DNA of 64,000 nucleotides from Lactarius indigo (lineage: Eukaryota; Basidiomycota; Agaricomycetes; Russulales; Russulaceae), in NCBI GenBank assembly GCA_025766275.1, contig JAFKAC010000028.1:558001-622000 (forward strand), in the 5' to 3' direction. Under the pieces are notes generated by a model. The model did not search any database, was not told the origin of the DNA, and saw nothing but the letters and a program-made list of their open reading frames with translations. Both the position numbers and the translations under genes were made by a program. Below are positions 1 through 12,897 of this stretch, piece after piece (positions within the stretch are counted from its first letter, which is position 1; each line of letters starts with the position of its first letter).

Positions 1-2706
1 TACCCTCGTGGCTGTCGCTCTCGACGTCACTGGCGACAAATGCCGCGGGACAGCCAACTGCGACGTTTACGACCCTCGTTTACTTGCCTTTGACATACTA
101 TGGCCCCTCGGTGAGTCCTGTCTCCTTTTTGGACAGATGTTCAGCTGCCCGCGATACGTAAGGAGGCGAAGAGAGGCGAAGGATCGCTCGCCAAGGGGTC
201 AGCCTTTCGTGTTAGGTGCTCTTTGCACTAGCTCAAGTTGTTGCTTTGGTCGTATCGCCGGTCTACTTACACTTGATTTCAGATTCCTCTAGGCACCGAC
301 GGGGTCTGGGTCTATGGCGGGACGACTTCTCCCACGTTGTCGTCGTCCACATCTTCGCCCACTAATTCTGTCTCATCCTCAACATCCCCCACTCCTGCGA
401 CACCCTCCTCCACTCTTGCGACACCTTCCTCCACATCCACAGCACCCTCCACTACCTCACCAACTCTACCTTCTACCGTCACTCTACCCGTACCTACGAC
501 CACCCTTACCACCGTTCCGACCTCCACCTCGTCTTCTGCGCTACCTTCTTCTACCAGTTCATCGGTGCCAGCTAGCGGCGATTTGTCCTCCCACTCGCAC
601 CGCACGGGCGTAATCGTTGGCTCAGTCTTCGGCGCAGTCCTTGGCTCACTGCTCCTTCTCTTCTTGTTCATTTGCTTCCTCCGCAGACGCCAACGCAATC
701 AACAGCAGCGCAATCGTCGCACAGACTCTCCAGTGGGTCAGGTGATGTGGATGTGGCACGACGTCCATAGAAACGATTACGATCAGGACGCCGATCTCGA
801 TGCACAACTGCGTTCACCTGGTGAAGAAGGTTCTCCGGTGGTCAGCGGCGACGAGCGTGATGCCTTTCTGCGTCGGAGTGAGGACCCGCCTGACAACTCG
901 CGAAACGGAGAGCCTACTGCTCGTCTCGTCGATGCGCCACGGTCTTCCCAAGACTCTTCTGGTCGTCCCATTGGCATCGCGCTCACGGCGGGCGCTGGCG
1001 CGGCGATGGTTCCAACCCCCTTCGGATATAAATCGTCCCGCCCGTCAGACACGTCCGATCGTGGACGACACATCATCTCGCACGAGAAGCTTGCTGAAGT
1101 CTCGGCTTCACCCCAGAGCCCTGAGGAGGCAGAACTCGGTCCCGATGCGCCACTTCTCCCGCCGCCAGCGTTCAATCTCAATGTCTCGCATAGCTCACGG
1201 AAATCGTTGTTACCCAGTGAACGTTCAATGACACCAGGCAACGATCCAGAGTCGGCCATGCTTTACACGGCCCAGCGTGTGCGAGTCGGGAAGGATGGTG
1301 TCCCCTCATCGTCATCTGGGACGTCATGGCCCGAGGCCATCGGGATACCAAGCATCTTGCGACGGAGCTGGCTCAGCCCTAGAACGCGGTCAGCCACCCC
1401 GACCCCAACCACCCCGTCGACAAAGTCGTCGCTACTCGCCCGTCAGCTCACTGACAACGAGTTGGAGGCCGGACGCAGTCTCAACGCGCAGCTACGTGCG
1501 GAGATGGGCTATCGTGACGGAGCTCGTCCCGTATCGGGGGTGAGTGGGCTGAGCACAGGCTCTGCGAGGTCAGGGAACACCGTTTTCTACGACGCGCAAT
1601 CACGCGAGGAGGTGTCGTTCACCCCCCCGCCTGTTCCCCCTCTTCCTCAAGGCACCGCATCTACTGGCCGCAGCGCTCCTGCAGCGCCTTCTCCTCTATC
1701 TGGAGAACCAATGCGCGCCCATGAGGAGAACGAACAGCCGCCGGCGTACGAGCCTACCCCACCAGGCTCCAACAAAAAAGACGAGGCGACCGACTATCTA
1801 GACGCTCCCGTGCCCCGTCCCGCGTCGCCATTTGCATCGGTATCTTCTGCCAAAGGATTGTCGCCGCCACCTGGTCTCACCCTCCCAAATCCGCACGTTT
1901 GGCGTGATTCAGCGACTTCACCATCCACCAACACGAGCGGCGGTATCGATATCGACCTGTTGGAAGAGGCACCCCCTGCTGCTGGGGCGAGCTGGAGGCA
2001 GATGGCGCAAGGATTACCAAGCCTGCACGACCGGCGAACGACATTTGGCTTGGTAGGCCCCTCCAAAGCCATCCTTTACGCACTTTAAGCCTTACATGTT
2101 GTTTTGTGATAGCCTCTGATCCACCCGCGTGACCCAACGACCTCTGAGCAGGGATCGCTCCACTCGATGCGGTCGCACCTGAGCCCGCACTCAGCGCTGA
2201 GCGCAGCGGGCTCGGCTCCCGTCTCGAATTCGGCCTCGGAGCACTCGCGCGGGTTCACTCTCAGCAGCCTCAAGTCGCTCGCGCACTCGAGCTCGGTCTC
2301 CTCTACCGACCGCCGTTTCGCGCGACCGAGCCCAGGCGAAGTCTCGCCCGCACTATCCGCGATGGGGCGCCAGCAGCAGTACCAGCACCAGCGACGCTCG
2401 CACCGCGTCGCGGTGCCCCCTGTGCAGCCCCCGCCGTCGCTCGTGCAGAGCGCGACGGTCACGTCGACGACGATGACGACTACTACGACGCGCAGTAGCG
2501 TGACGACGCACACGTCGGTTACCGACCCGGTTACGGGCGAAGTGACGCGCGTCGCGCATGCTGCGTGGACGGGCGGGCGCGAGCGTGAGTCGGCGGTGCC
2601 GGAGGCGGACTTGGGTACGTGGGGCGAGGAGGGCTGGAGTAGCCCGAGCCATCTGCGGATATTGCAGAACCGCATTGCGGGGCGCGATGGTGCGAGCCAT
2701 GCGTGA
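1..2706 (+). CDS. Single-pass membrane protein with Ser/Thr-rich ectodomain (5' truncated)
   Basis: Exons <1-110, 293-2052 and 2152-2706; the N-terminus lies outside the window. The first junction (gtgagt donor, ctctag acceptor) restores the frame exactly and reads PLG-TDGVWVYGG. A Ser/Thr/Pro-rich stretch follows, probably O-glycosylated. One transmembrane helix is encoded at about 610-690 (VIVGSVFGAVLGSLLLLFLF) and is followed by a basic stop-transfer RRRQR. The cytoplasmic tail is long, low in complexity and rich in Pro and Ser. The second intron (2053-2151) is less certain. Without it the protein stops at 2088; with it the frame continues for another 184 codons of the same Ser-rich character. 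The layout resembles basidiomycete cell-surface proteins of unknown function, some with a sensor-like build. No enzymatic domain is visible. Confidence 0.65.
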
Positions 2707-4553
2707 TTCCCCACACACTTTCGGACAGTGGTTCTTGCCTGGCCTTTTTTTTTTAGACTAACTGTATTGATTGCTCTTCGTTTTTTTTTCCTGGTGAACT
2801 GATGGCGTTGGTTGGTGCTCGGTAGATCTGTATTCATCCCATTCCCCCCCCCTCACCCACTGCGATACCTCCCTCATCATTGCTCGATCTTATCTCCCCC
2901 ATTTATTTGCGTCATCTCTTTTTTTTTTTGTTGATATACGATACGACCTCATCACGACTTTGAATGACTGATACTCAATAAATTTTATACGTACGATGCT
3001 GCTTGCCTGAATATAACATTGCAAAAAATAAAACAACCCTTTACATATAGTATATGCTCAGCCAAGTCGGATCAGTTCCAATCTGTCATCTGTACTGTGT
3101 CGTCCACGGTGCATCACGCACGCTTCACAGAAGTCACAGCACGTATCGTCGTTCCTTTGTCCGCGTGGTGGGATACATAAGTTCCATGACGAATGACGAA
3201 TGATACATGCAGATGATTGACAGATGGCTGGCTGGCTAAAGCTGGCCATTCCCAACTGTCGGAGAGTCAGCAATCAACTAACACAAGAATTTGAAATTAT
3301 TGCCGGACGAATCTCAAAAGAAAATATGGCATTTCCTGTCGCATCACCAAAACCAAGAGAGCTTACTGTAGCTGCACCTGTGCGGAGATTGCGTGCCTAG
3401 GGGCTGTGTGTGTCCACCCCGATTGGGTGGCTGTTGACATGTTGACACGTTGCGCCTCAATTTTGCATTGCGAGATAGGGTCAGCTGGTAGCGCGGCGAC
3501 GACGATTTAGGGAAGTCCTCTGTATTAAGGGGCGGCAGTTCTTTGCGCCTCTCTATATCCGGTGACGGCAGCTTTTTTGAAAAATACAGGACACTCTGCG
3601 ACACGTACGGTATACTGTGACTTTGTGTGCTCGTAGACAACGTGATACGTACAGCACATGTAAAAAAGTGATGCAGCGGGCCCGGCCTTCCGTCCTAACC
3701 CCACTGGCGCCGCCACCCACCACCGGACCACCACCGGCGAAAACGCACCGCGAGAACATGCTCACGAAGATCCGAGTCTTCGCGAAATCCGAACCAAGCT
3801 TCTTGTCTCTGGGTGCTTCGGTTCTTTCCCTTTTTGTCACTCTTGGGGCATCCTCTGCTTGTGTTTGCAATTTGACGATTAAGTAAGGGGTATCGCAGGC
3901 GGTGAGTGATGCACGTGGAACCTTGGCTCGGGCGGTGAGGCCGGTGTGAGACCCCCAGCGCTCAAAGTGCATACAGTAAATTACTGTACCACTGGCACCT
4001 GTTCGCGTTGGTACCCGCTCTATGCGCTATCATAGCTGTCCCGCGTGTTCTATCATTTGATGCCCGCCCATTTCTCCAGCCCCTCCGCCGATCACGCTCA
4101 AGTCCCCGTTCACGTAAGTTAGTGAATTACGAGGGCTGCATCTCTTCGGGGAAAGCCCGAAGCCAAAGAATGCGCGAGAGTAAAACACACTTGCGCCGAT
4201 GTACTGATGTGGGGTTTCCGCTGCTCGAGACGGCCGTTCATACCATCTGATATCTCTGGATAGTGAACGAACCCATTGACATTGGATCGTTTTCCGAAGC
4301 CGCCATGTCTCCTCGCCCGTCGCAAAAGGCTTGACGAGGCGCACGCTATATCTATCGGTGCGGCTTGCCATGCTCAACAACGTACCCTTTTTGGATCCCA
4401 TTCGAAGCCCGCGTAAATATTTTCAGCATCTCATCGAGAACGACAAACGCGGCATTGGGGCAAATACTTAGGCTCGTGACCAGCCTGTATATGATGCAAA
4501 TACTACGCGCGGAGAAAGTCGGCGGTTTAGACCACGTGCCTTCAGTCGACACA
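2707..4553. other. Intergenic region
   Basis: T-rich 3' flank of the membrane-protein gene, with an AATAAA-like signal near 2987-2992 (caataaatttt). Short open frames at 3058-3972 overlap on both strands and show no recognisable motif or consistent splice pattern. I see no gene. Confidence 0.5.
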
Positions 4554-5199
4554 ATGACCGATCCTTTGCCTCAGTGGCTTGTCAACTCCTTTTTGTCGGT
4601 CGGCCAACCTCAATACTCTACTGACGAAAGTGTCTACTACGGCCCATACTACCTTTTCGGCATCGAGGGCCAATTCGAAATCTCATTTCGGTTTCACGTC
4701 TCTCAAACCCTTCGCGATTCCTCCGACGTCGTCGCATTGTTCACTGTCGAGCTTAACAAGCACCCCGTTTTCTTTATTCAAGTCCACCCACCGGCGACTT
4801 TTATCCTTGACTCGAAGCGCAGGATAGCGGATGACCAGATGCGTGATCGTTTCCGGGATTTTCGTCACTTTCTCGTTACGCCACGGCTCCCTGGTATCAG
4901 CGCACTCGGCACCCGCATGGCCTTTTACGAATATGTGGTTGTCCATAACGGAGTCACGCAGCGTGCGATCGTGCCTGATCCGGAATTCCTCAACGACGTG
5001 GCTTCTATTGAGAGATGGAACTGCGATAATTCTTGGGGACGGAGGCATCAATCGCATGCGTCAGCTGGTCCAGAACGTCAAGGCTACAGTATGTGTCAGG
5101 CTTTGGATAATTGAATTTCTACGACCTTTTACCCCCATCAATCTTCTTTTTGAATTAATCGATCTGCAGGAACTACGGTCGCACTTTGTTGATGTGTGA
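4554..5199 (+). pseudogene. Basidiomycete orphan-family protein, one-base frameshift
   Basis: The frame opens at ATG 4554 (MTDPLPQWLVNSF) and runs to about 5027. The conserved-looking C-terminus (ILGDGGINRMRQLVQNVKAT) then continues in the next frame from 5029. One extra base near 5028 explains the shift. An intron at 5089-5169 (gtatgt...ctgcag) joins to ELRSHFVDV and a stop at 5199. The middle contains a hydrophobic strand with FFIQV followed by IADDQMRDRF. From memory this resembles a widespread agaricomycete family of small hypothetical proteins; a PD-(D/E)XK-like fold is possible but not shown. Either the copy is inactivated or one base is a sequencing error. An ATG further upstream at 4365 in the same frame is less likely, because similarity to family style begins at 4554. 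Confidence 0.5.
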
Positions 5200-6641
5200 T
5201 ATTTCGATCCGTACCACCCCACGACCCATATCTGCGAACCCGTAAAACCCTCAAGGACAGTCCCCCGCGACGACACGTACGTCTGCCACGGGTTACCTGA
5301 GTGTCACAGCAGCGCCGCGGCTCGGAGACGCGGCGGGCAGAAAAAGGTCCATCAACACTGTATCCTCTCCTCCGCCAAACATTATCGACTTGACCCCGAG
5401 GAGCCCGGCCCAGCGTCATTGCGGGATGCGGGAATGACGACCAGGAATGAAGGTAATCTCCGGTTTCATTTCTACCTCCCATCATACTTGTACTGTATCG
5501 TATCGTGATTGTGAGCTTGCCGATACCCCGATGCATGTGCCCTGAGAAGTTGTCAGGTCGTGGTTAGTAGATTTCCGCTCAAGAACATGCATGCAGCGAA
5601 ACTCCGCCAAACCCGGGTCCGAGGCTCTTGCATCGCGCGTGATGTGTCTGTCAATTTGGTGAAATGAAAAGCGTCAAGTTGGAGACCCTCTGACGTTTTG
5701 TTACAAACCCGAAGAGAGCACAAGAGTGAATGGGCATATTTGGGCAGTCTAGTCGCCTCGGCCGTGTTATAGGAAGTTCTCGGCCGCGAATGAGTGTACA
5801 GTACATAGAAGCGCGCGTCTCGAAAGGATTGTTATCTTGCAAAACGGATCCGGTCAAGTCGGGGTTATGTTAGGTACAAGCGCCGGTGTTCTGAGTCGCG
5901 TCTCGCTGTTACCTATCGCCGTCATTGTGTACACTGCACTGCATCAGCTGTCAAATACTTTCATGTTGTTCTTGCCTCGCCTCGTCTACGATGATCCTCA
6001 CCACACGGTCTCCACCTGATTCAGTTTGGGCGGCCCATCAGGTAAGTTACTTTGCGGACCCACAACGCCGACACAGCGAGTCGTCATGGCCTCTCACAAT
6101 CGGGGCAAGCGTCCTCCCCAGCTCCCTCGGCGGGCCAAGGTTAGCGTGTCGATGGGCAGGCCAGATGCTGACCAGCGCAGCTGAGTCACCAGAAGCGAAA
6201 ATCTATTCGACCTGCCCACGCGGTGGCGTTTTGCTCTTGGCGGTATCTGAAAGGCGCTGCCGCATGGCAGTGAACACCAACGCACGAGTCACAATAGCTA
6301 CGAGGGGGACGGTATCTGATCGCCTTTCGCAGTGTGTTTCGCTTCGCATTCATCACCGCCTTTTTATTATTCACAACCTTCACCCCTGGAAGATCGACTC
6401 GAGCAAAAAAACAGGGTTTCGGCGCTTACCTGGGCTTCTCAGCGTGGCCATCAAAATGATTCCCCAGTCGTGTTTTGAGTTGGGGGATTCTTGCCCTATA
6501 CAGTCATGCGCGCGAATGACCTGTGCTTCCCGATAAGCTCCACGGGCCTACGGGTTCGAGAAGAATACATAACCGGCAGGACGCTTCACTGCATGTCGCC
6601 ACCTTTGGAACGCCCCCCCCTTACACCTCTTCCCTTCCGAG
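5200..6641. other. Intergenic region
   Basis: No recognisable gene. The 203-codon open frame at 5925-6536 has no motif, no domain-like hydrophobic pattern and no compatible downstream exon. This stretch includes the promoter of the seven-transmembrane gene that starts at 6642. Confidence 0.45.
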
Positions 6642-8303
6642 ATGCCCCCCAAGGCGTTCCCGGGTGATTTATCATGGAACATGGCCTCGCTCGTTTCTTC
6701 GTGGGTCGTGGGTCCGTTGTACGGTATGTGTGCTATATGTCTCGCGCGCTTTCGCCATGGACAGCGTCCTGATCGTCCACCGCCGGCGGTCATAATGAGC
6801 AGGGATCAAGTGCGCTCCATTTTTTCCTTGCTTCTTTGTTCCTCTCGTTGACATAGAACCCGCCGCAGCATCTGCGTGTACATATTATGCATTCATGTGC
6901 TGTACATGAAGGGCTTGAGAGGGCTAAACTTGTGAGTCGGTTCCCTCCACTATCCACAAGGCTGTCGGTGTCTCATGGGGCGCAGAATGATGTTGGTTGT
7001 GGCCTCGGTCCAATTTGCCCTTGCCACGGGACACGTCATCACCCTCCTTGTCCAGTTAATTCGAGCATTCATCGGCGCGGCGGGGACACTCGACGGGCCT
7101 TCAAACTATCTACTCAATCAATCAACGCCGGAACATGTGGCTCAAGAGGTCCTATACATTACGAATGTGCGTTTTTAGTAGTGGACACAATCTCGCATCA
7201 TAAGCACGCTGACACGAACTGCCCTTTTTTGGTCATCACCAGAGTCTCATCGGGGATGCCATCATGGTGCGTCTCTCCTCGCCTTCCCCATTGCATGTGG
7301 GCCAATCCGATGCTTACCCAGATCTGGCGCTTATGGATAATATGGAACCGCAATCTCTGGCTCTGTGCCCCATTTGTACGTTATGGTCCTCCGACGGATC
7401 AGTCATCACACGTGCATGCTCATTTCTGTTTTTGTTCTAATTTCCTCAGGTCGTTTTATGTATTGCGTCCGGAGGTAAGGCGGCCACCGACCCCCTTAGG
7501 TGATCATCATAGATGGACTCACAATCGGCGCCGTCAATAGTCACGGGCTACACCGCCCTCGCGAACCTCGCGAACCTCACCCCGACGGACACCGTCTTCC
7601 TCTCGCGCATTCACAACTGGCTGGTCGCGACGTGGGCCCTCTCGATCGCGACGCAGCTTGGCGCGACGCTGCTGATCGGCTACCGGTTCTGGAAGTCCGT
7701 CCAGTGGAACAACTCCAAGGGCCTCCGGGCGTCCCGTCTCTCCGTCCTCTGGATCCTCGTCGAGTCTGGCGCCCTCTATAGCGTCACGACCACCTTTCTG
7801 CTCGGATTTTCGTCGACGAACACCGGCGCGATATTCGCCGCGTCGCTCGGCCAGATCAGCGTGCGTTGTGTCCCCCCCGCTTCTTTTCTCCCTTCTCTCT
7901 CTCGTTTCCTCACGGAGTGGTCTTGTTTCAGGCTCTGGCTCCGACGCTTATAATCGTGCGCGCTGGGCTGAAAAGCTCGGGCACTTCTTCGTCCTTTACA
8001 CCCGCAAAAGGCTCCATCAATAATCCGTACTACGGTCCGCCACCGCCGCAAAACACCCGGAGAGACATAGAGTCTGGGTCGACAGAAGACGACCCCGTGG
8101 TCGTGCATATAAAGCAGGCGACTGAGATACGTCTCGACGACATGAAGGCGGTGAGTGTGTGGTGCATCGGTAATATACTCGACAAAGAGTCCTGATCTAA
8201 CAATTTCGATATATAGCGGGAGATCGGCGATTTATCAACCGTCGAGGAGAGGAGCTCCAGCGCGACGCCCAAGCGAACGGTGCGCTCCTCATACGGCGCA
8301 TAA
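6642..8303 (+). CDS. Seven-transmembrane protein, basidiomycete family
   Basis: Nine exons: 6642-6727, 6869-6931, 6986-7166, 7243-7266, 7322-7375, 7450-7474, 7541-7860, 7932-8150 and 8217-8303. They sum to 1059 bases (352 residues) with all phases compatible. The product has about seven hydrophobic helices. Landmarks are VGPLYG in helix 1, SLIGDAIMIWRLWIIWNRN around helix 4, the VTGYTALANL loop, and ALAPTLIIVRAG in the last helix, followed by a polar cytoplasmic tail. Basidiomycetes carry many paralogues of this GPCR-like family, usually left as hypothetical membrane proteins; ligand and partner are unknown. Two exons are only 24 and 25 bases, so automated models may miss them. The weakest junction is the first: a gtgtgc donor at 6728 and a 141-base intron. 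Start at 6642 is preferred; ATG 6681 is an alternative. Confidence 0.8.
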
Positions 8304-11300
8304 GCTACATTACTCCATTACATTCTTTTTTTTCTTCGTCCATAATTTATCTGCATTGGTTTTCCTGGCGTGTATTCTAGCTTTTGCGCACGGTATGATA
8401 CGAGGAATCTTAGCTGGTTACTGGGGTGTGTATACCCTCTGACGATGGGACATCAGCCCGACCCTATGGACGTTAATACCTGTGTTGAACTGGGGGCGTA
8501 GGTAGGCGGACTTTCGGCCTGAAACCGGCAAGGCTCGCCCCAGCTGATGCGAGTGAACTTTTTTTTAATTTTCACACACCGCGCGGGCTCTTGAAACGCT
8601 TATCAATCTCGAACTGCCTGGTGTTACCTCTTTTATGGAGAATAGCACGGCCTTCAAGCTTCACGGTACGTATCCTGATCGATAGCTGGGCGATTGACGA
8701 AGCACAGCCTGCAATCCGGGGAGGGCTTACGCAGGTGCCATTTCAGTTCCTTTTTATATTCCGATCCTAATGGAACCCCACATAAGGAAACCAGGAAGAC
8801 AAATTAGGATCGCGCCTAGCGCCGACGTTGATGTGAATGCGGTGTGGTGTTGCAATGACCCGCTCCTGTGAAAGGCCCCGAAGAAACGTCATGGTAAGTT
8901 ACCAATTTACGTTCAAAGTTGGTTTCTTGTTTTGGTAGTAACTTCCGGGCTCAAACCTTGCTCCCTTCAGTTGCGTTTTCCCGGAGAACTGGAAAACCCC
9001 CCCCCTGCCTCACATGACTAGTACTAAGTTGACTTTTTCTAGTTGTCCTCGAAGGATCTCCGGCCACACTAGCAGGTAGTTCGCGGCAAAAAAGGGACCT
9101 GAAGAATGTGTTCTAGTCCTAACTTTTTTAGTACGAGCTCCGTTGGTAGAACGAGGGAGGAGAAGCGCAAAGATGTGATGTGGGCCGATGGCAGATGTTC
9201 GTATCGTAAAAGGCCCCTATACGCCACCGAAGCTACGAGTTTTAGGCCTGGGACACCAATACGCGTGCAAATTGCACCGCTTCGTCAACATTTTCATAGG
9301 GCAGGTAGCAGGGCTACGATAATCGTATGTCCTTGAATACAAATAGGCCCCGCCGGTCAGTTAGGGATCACGGAAGGTATTGATGGGTGGCCTACAAAAA
9401 CAAAAAAGAAAGAAAGTACAACATTGACGCTGCTTCTAATGACGAGGAATACTACCTTCACGTAGGCGTGGCGATATTCGCACATCACGGTGTTCGTGAT
9501 ACGTCGTCCTGGCTACAACAGTCACGATGGTTTTCGGCGGCCGAAGTTACAGGTCATAAGTTAGACCAGGGCTTGCATCGATTGGGAACCAGATAGAACG
9601 GATGTCTTCGGACGACCGCTAGTGGTCGTCACCCATCCACGAATCACGACAGGACCCGCCGAGGCCACTAGGATTTGATGCTCTTCGAGTTGAAACGTTG
9701 AAGTCCCTTAATGATGACTTGCCAGTGACCAATGCTTCACACTACAGTTGCATATACTCTCTAGGCTGTATCAGAGTATCGGTCGTCTATCATAGTGTCA
9801 TCCCTTTGGTCAAATCGGACTCGTCCGCCGAATTCGTCTGGGCCCTTACCCAATGCGCATATCAGATGCCATGTTCTTGTGCTTCTAGGGCTCACAAAGC
9901 GTTCGACCCCCTCACACATATGATACATGATTCCTGACCGCAGCACTTCTGTATCACGCTCTATCAATCGTGTCAGTCAATGGTACCAGAAGGCCAAGAA
10001 AAGTACCGCATTTAAACATCTTGAGTCATCTTATTTCCCACCAAGCCGTATATGCCCCGCCCTGATGCGAGATAGACGCAATAAGTAGTCCCTTGCGCTC
10101 GGCTCCGCGGACAAACCAACTACCCCCGCGGTGCCCAGGTATCTACATCATGATACGCGTGAAGATCTTCCTCAGATGCATACAACCAACGGGCCCAAAC
10201 GAAGTCTTCTCATTACCTGAGAAAAACCTTGTGGCAGATCGAAGACCGCACGGATTCACCTGTAGTTTTCATATGGTCTGATGAGGAACCGAGCTCGTGG
10301 TCCCCGATCTGCCTCCTACCCCCTTCTAGGAAGCCCGCAAAAACGTTCGTGGGTTCTTGGTTCCTAGTACCGGGTCTGGTGGGGTGTTCTAATGATCGCT
10401 TCTGTTCTGCGCGTTGACGCTTGTGTCCGGCGGAGAGGCAGAAGGCCACAACGTCCGAGTCGTGGGCTGCAACGTGTGCAACACCGACGGAACCGCCGTC
10501 ACTCACCCCGTGTCTTGTAATTCACTTTCGGAACCCCCCCTCTCTCTTGAACTAGCGAGCGTAAAATCTCGGGGAAGGTCCCAACTTGAACGGCATTTCT
10601 GGTTCTCTTTTTCCGCTTGTCCGACTTCTACGCCGCTGTCGCTGTCAATCAGCAGCCGCACTACTTTTCGAGATGCCGATGGGCTTGATGCTTTGGGGTT
10701 CCAGAAGTTCACTTTGCATCCGCACCATAATCAAGCAAGAGCGGTGCATATTACACCGAGATGGCCGTGTTTGTGATGCCCAGTGTAGCGGTGTCCGCCT
10801 CAGCCCTTTACTGATAAGACACGTCCGCGTCATGATGACTGATTGTCAGGGAAGCGTAAAACCTCCGAGACGCCAAGGATGGTTTCTCTTTGTGCCGTGT
10901 AATCAATTAATCCTCACCGCCTTACCAGGACTTCTTCCAAGCACCCCTAAAAATAAAAAAAAATAAAATTCTTTGTGTTGTGGCGTCCATCTGTCAAAGG
11001 TTTGTGCCACATTGTGCCAGTTGTATTTGGGGGCTCCTTTCCTTCGTCCGACCAGTGACTTTGATACGTACGCCGCCCACGAAGCAATGAGCCGAATTCT
11101 CTCTGACGCAAAGTCTCAGTCATCCTTATCGCGCATGTGTAGAACCTTTCATGCCTCTTGTCGAATCGCAAGCGCAGCAACAGCAAAATGCCCTCTTCCT
11201 TCCTTGATTTGTTTGATGATGCTTTGTTCGTCCAACTGACCGACCACTCTCGTCCCAGTGAAAAAGTCTCGCAGCGGCCAAAAGCGCCAGCCAGTCCCAC

Positions 11301-12282
11301 TTGAATGAATGAATCAGCTCACCACGTCACTCTCACTTCCCCAATTATCGAACGTTCGAATTCTAGCGCAGGGCGCTACTAACGGGCCTCTTCCTTGTTG
11401 TTCCGCTATGATAGTACAGAGCGCACCCCAAAGCCGCCCTCCGCGAATCGCGGGTGCGCGTCCGTACGTGGACAATTGCGTACTTCGGGGCTTCTTTTTC
11501 TCTCCCGTCCATGAAAAAAGTTCGCCTTTTTGCCCTTCTAAGTGCCGAATAGTCGCTTGATTCTTTCGTAGCCGATTCATTCTATCTCAGACCGCTCCCA
11601 AAAAAGCGTGAAGGCAGCGGGAAAAACAACCACAAGTCGGCCGATATTTTCCGCTATATGCAGCGGAGCACGTACCCGCGGATTTATAGCCACCGGAACT
11701 TTTGTCGCTACAGTAACGCGGAGGGCGCCTGATAAACTTCAAGCTTCAAACTTTTTGGCTTCAAGCTACGGGGCTCACGCTAGGCTACGTCAACGATGCC
11801 CTTTGAGGCCCCACTTACGAAGACTTCGCCTTCTTCGCAACATGGCTCGCATTTCGCGAATCGCCGGGGTCTTCAACTTGCGATTCGCGCGCGGATACAA
11901 CTCAGTGGGAACTGCGGTGGGAGACGACATGGGCAGAACTTGTGAGCTATCTGGTGGAGAGTGGCAATTATGCCGCGGACTATGACGACGAATGACACGC
12001 CTCTTCCCGTTTTCATGTTGCTGTGTGCCTTACTTAGCCTCAACGTTGGCGAGTGCGACATCCATTGGCATAGCCCGAGACATGCAAGTCAGTGATGAGA
12101 AACAGGTCACTCGCGTTGCGGTAGGGCTTGAGGCAGACAAGACAAGAACAACAAGACTCTTCACATTTACGACGCAAGTCCTATACGAGAAAAGAAAGAT
12201 TAAAATCTATTGTTATGCCGGTGTTCATGTTCGTGTGATGACCTGCAGCAGCAGCACGGGGACCAACACGGCGTGCGCGAGT
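8304..12282. other. Gene-poor intergenic region (about 4 kb)
   Basis: No recognisable gene, RNA or repeat over almost 4 kb. Open frames are short and mutually overlapping. One open stretch without a start codon near 11807-11995 has a protein-like composition and is listed separately. The rest may be old, decayed sequence. Confidence 0.45.
11807..11995 (+). pseudogene. Possible orphan exon or gene remnant
   Basis: An open frame after an in-frame TGA (11804-11806) encodes about 62 residues, including TYEDFAFFATWLAF and WAELVSYLVESGNYAADYDD, and ends at TGA 11993-11995. Its composition (aromatic, acidic, helix-like) looks more protein-like than its surroundings. It has no start codon and I find no convincing upstream exon. 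It could be the terminal exon of a decayed gene. I do not recognise the family. Confidence 0.25.
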
Positions 12283-12897
12283 CTACTGCACGTTGTACCC
12301 AACAAGCGACCTACGCCCAACAATCTCTCCAATCTAAAAAAAAAGAACACCGATGAGGGGACAACGAAAAAAAGACAAAGTGGCATTGCGGCTTACCTTG
12401 AAGATCCCATACGCCTCGACGGCATACACACCCAAACGCGCCCACTCGCCGCTCGAGACGACCTGGCGCCAATACGCGACCGAGCGCGCGCGCCCCCACA
12501 GCGTCCCATACGTCCCAAACACCGCGCCGAGCGACGTGGGCGGCTGCAGCCGTTCCGCCGTGTAAACGTGCTTGAGCACCTCCCGTGCCACGGACAAATT
12601 ATACCGAACTGGCTGTTGGTACGCTGCATCACACGCGTTAGCCTGCTGCAAAAAAAATAGAGGACGACACGTACAGCCGAGAAGCCCAGAGAGACGCGCG
12701 CCGAAAGGGCCCAGCGCGCTGCGCGCGAACTCACTGGCGCGCACGGCGGCGGCGGAGGCTGCGCCGAGCGCATCTTGTGCTTTTTTTTGTGCGGTTGCGG
12801 CTGCGTTGTCGCCTGCTGGAGATGATGACGACGAGGCAAGACGGCGTGGTGCGGTCGTGCGGAGCGCACGTACGCTTCGCAGTGCTGTGTGGCGCAT
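12283..12897 (-). CDS. ATP20: Mitochondrial ATP synthase subunit g
   Basis: Three exons on the minus strand: 12897-12675, 12623-12397 and 12333-12283. They total 501 bases (166 residues) in phase. The N-terminus (MRHTALRSVRALRTTAPRRL) is Arg/Ser-rich without acidic residues, a typical mitochondrial presequence. The core is family-typical: LLGSYQQPVRYNLSVAREV, FGTYGTLWGRARSVAYWRQV and YAVEAYGIFKIGEIVGRR. The last exon is only 51 bases and begins after a long T-tract acceptor; it supplies the conserved GEIVGRR segment and the C-terminal YNVQ. Subunit g is a single-pass inner-membrane component of the F1Fo ATP synthase that supports dimerisation and crista shape. The gene is divergent from urate oxidase, with starts about 290 bases apart, so the two probably share one promoter region. 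Confidence 0.93.

Noticed and set aside
312..698. Minus-strand 128-codon frame rich in Glu and Val
   Set aside because: Antisense of the Ser/Thr-rich ectodomain exon; the low-complexity composition explains its openness.
5925..6536. 203-codon plus-strand frame as a gene
   Set aside because: Cys- and Arg-rich random-like composition, no motif, and overlapping opposite-strand frames of similar quality.
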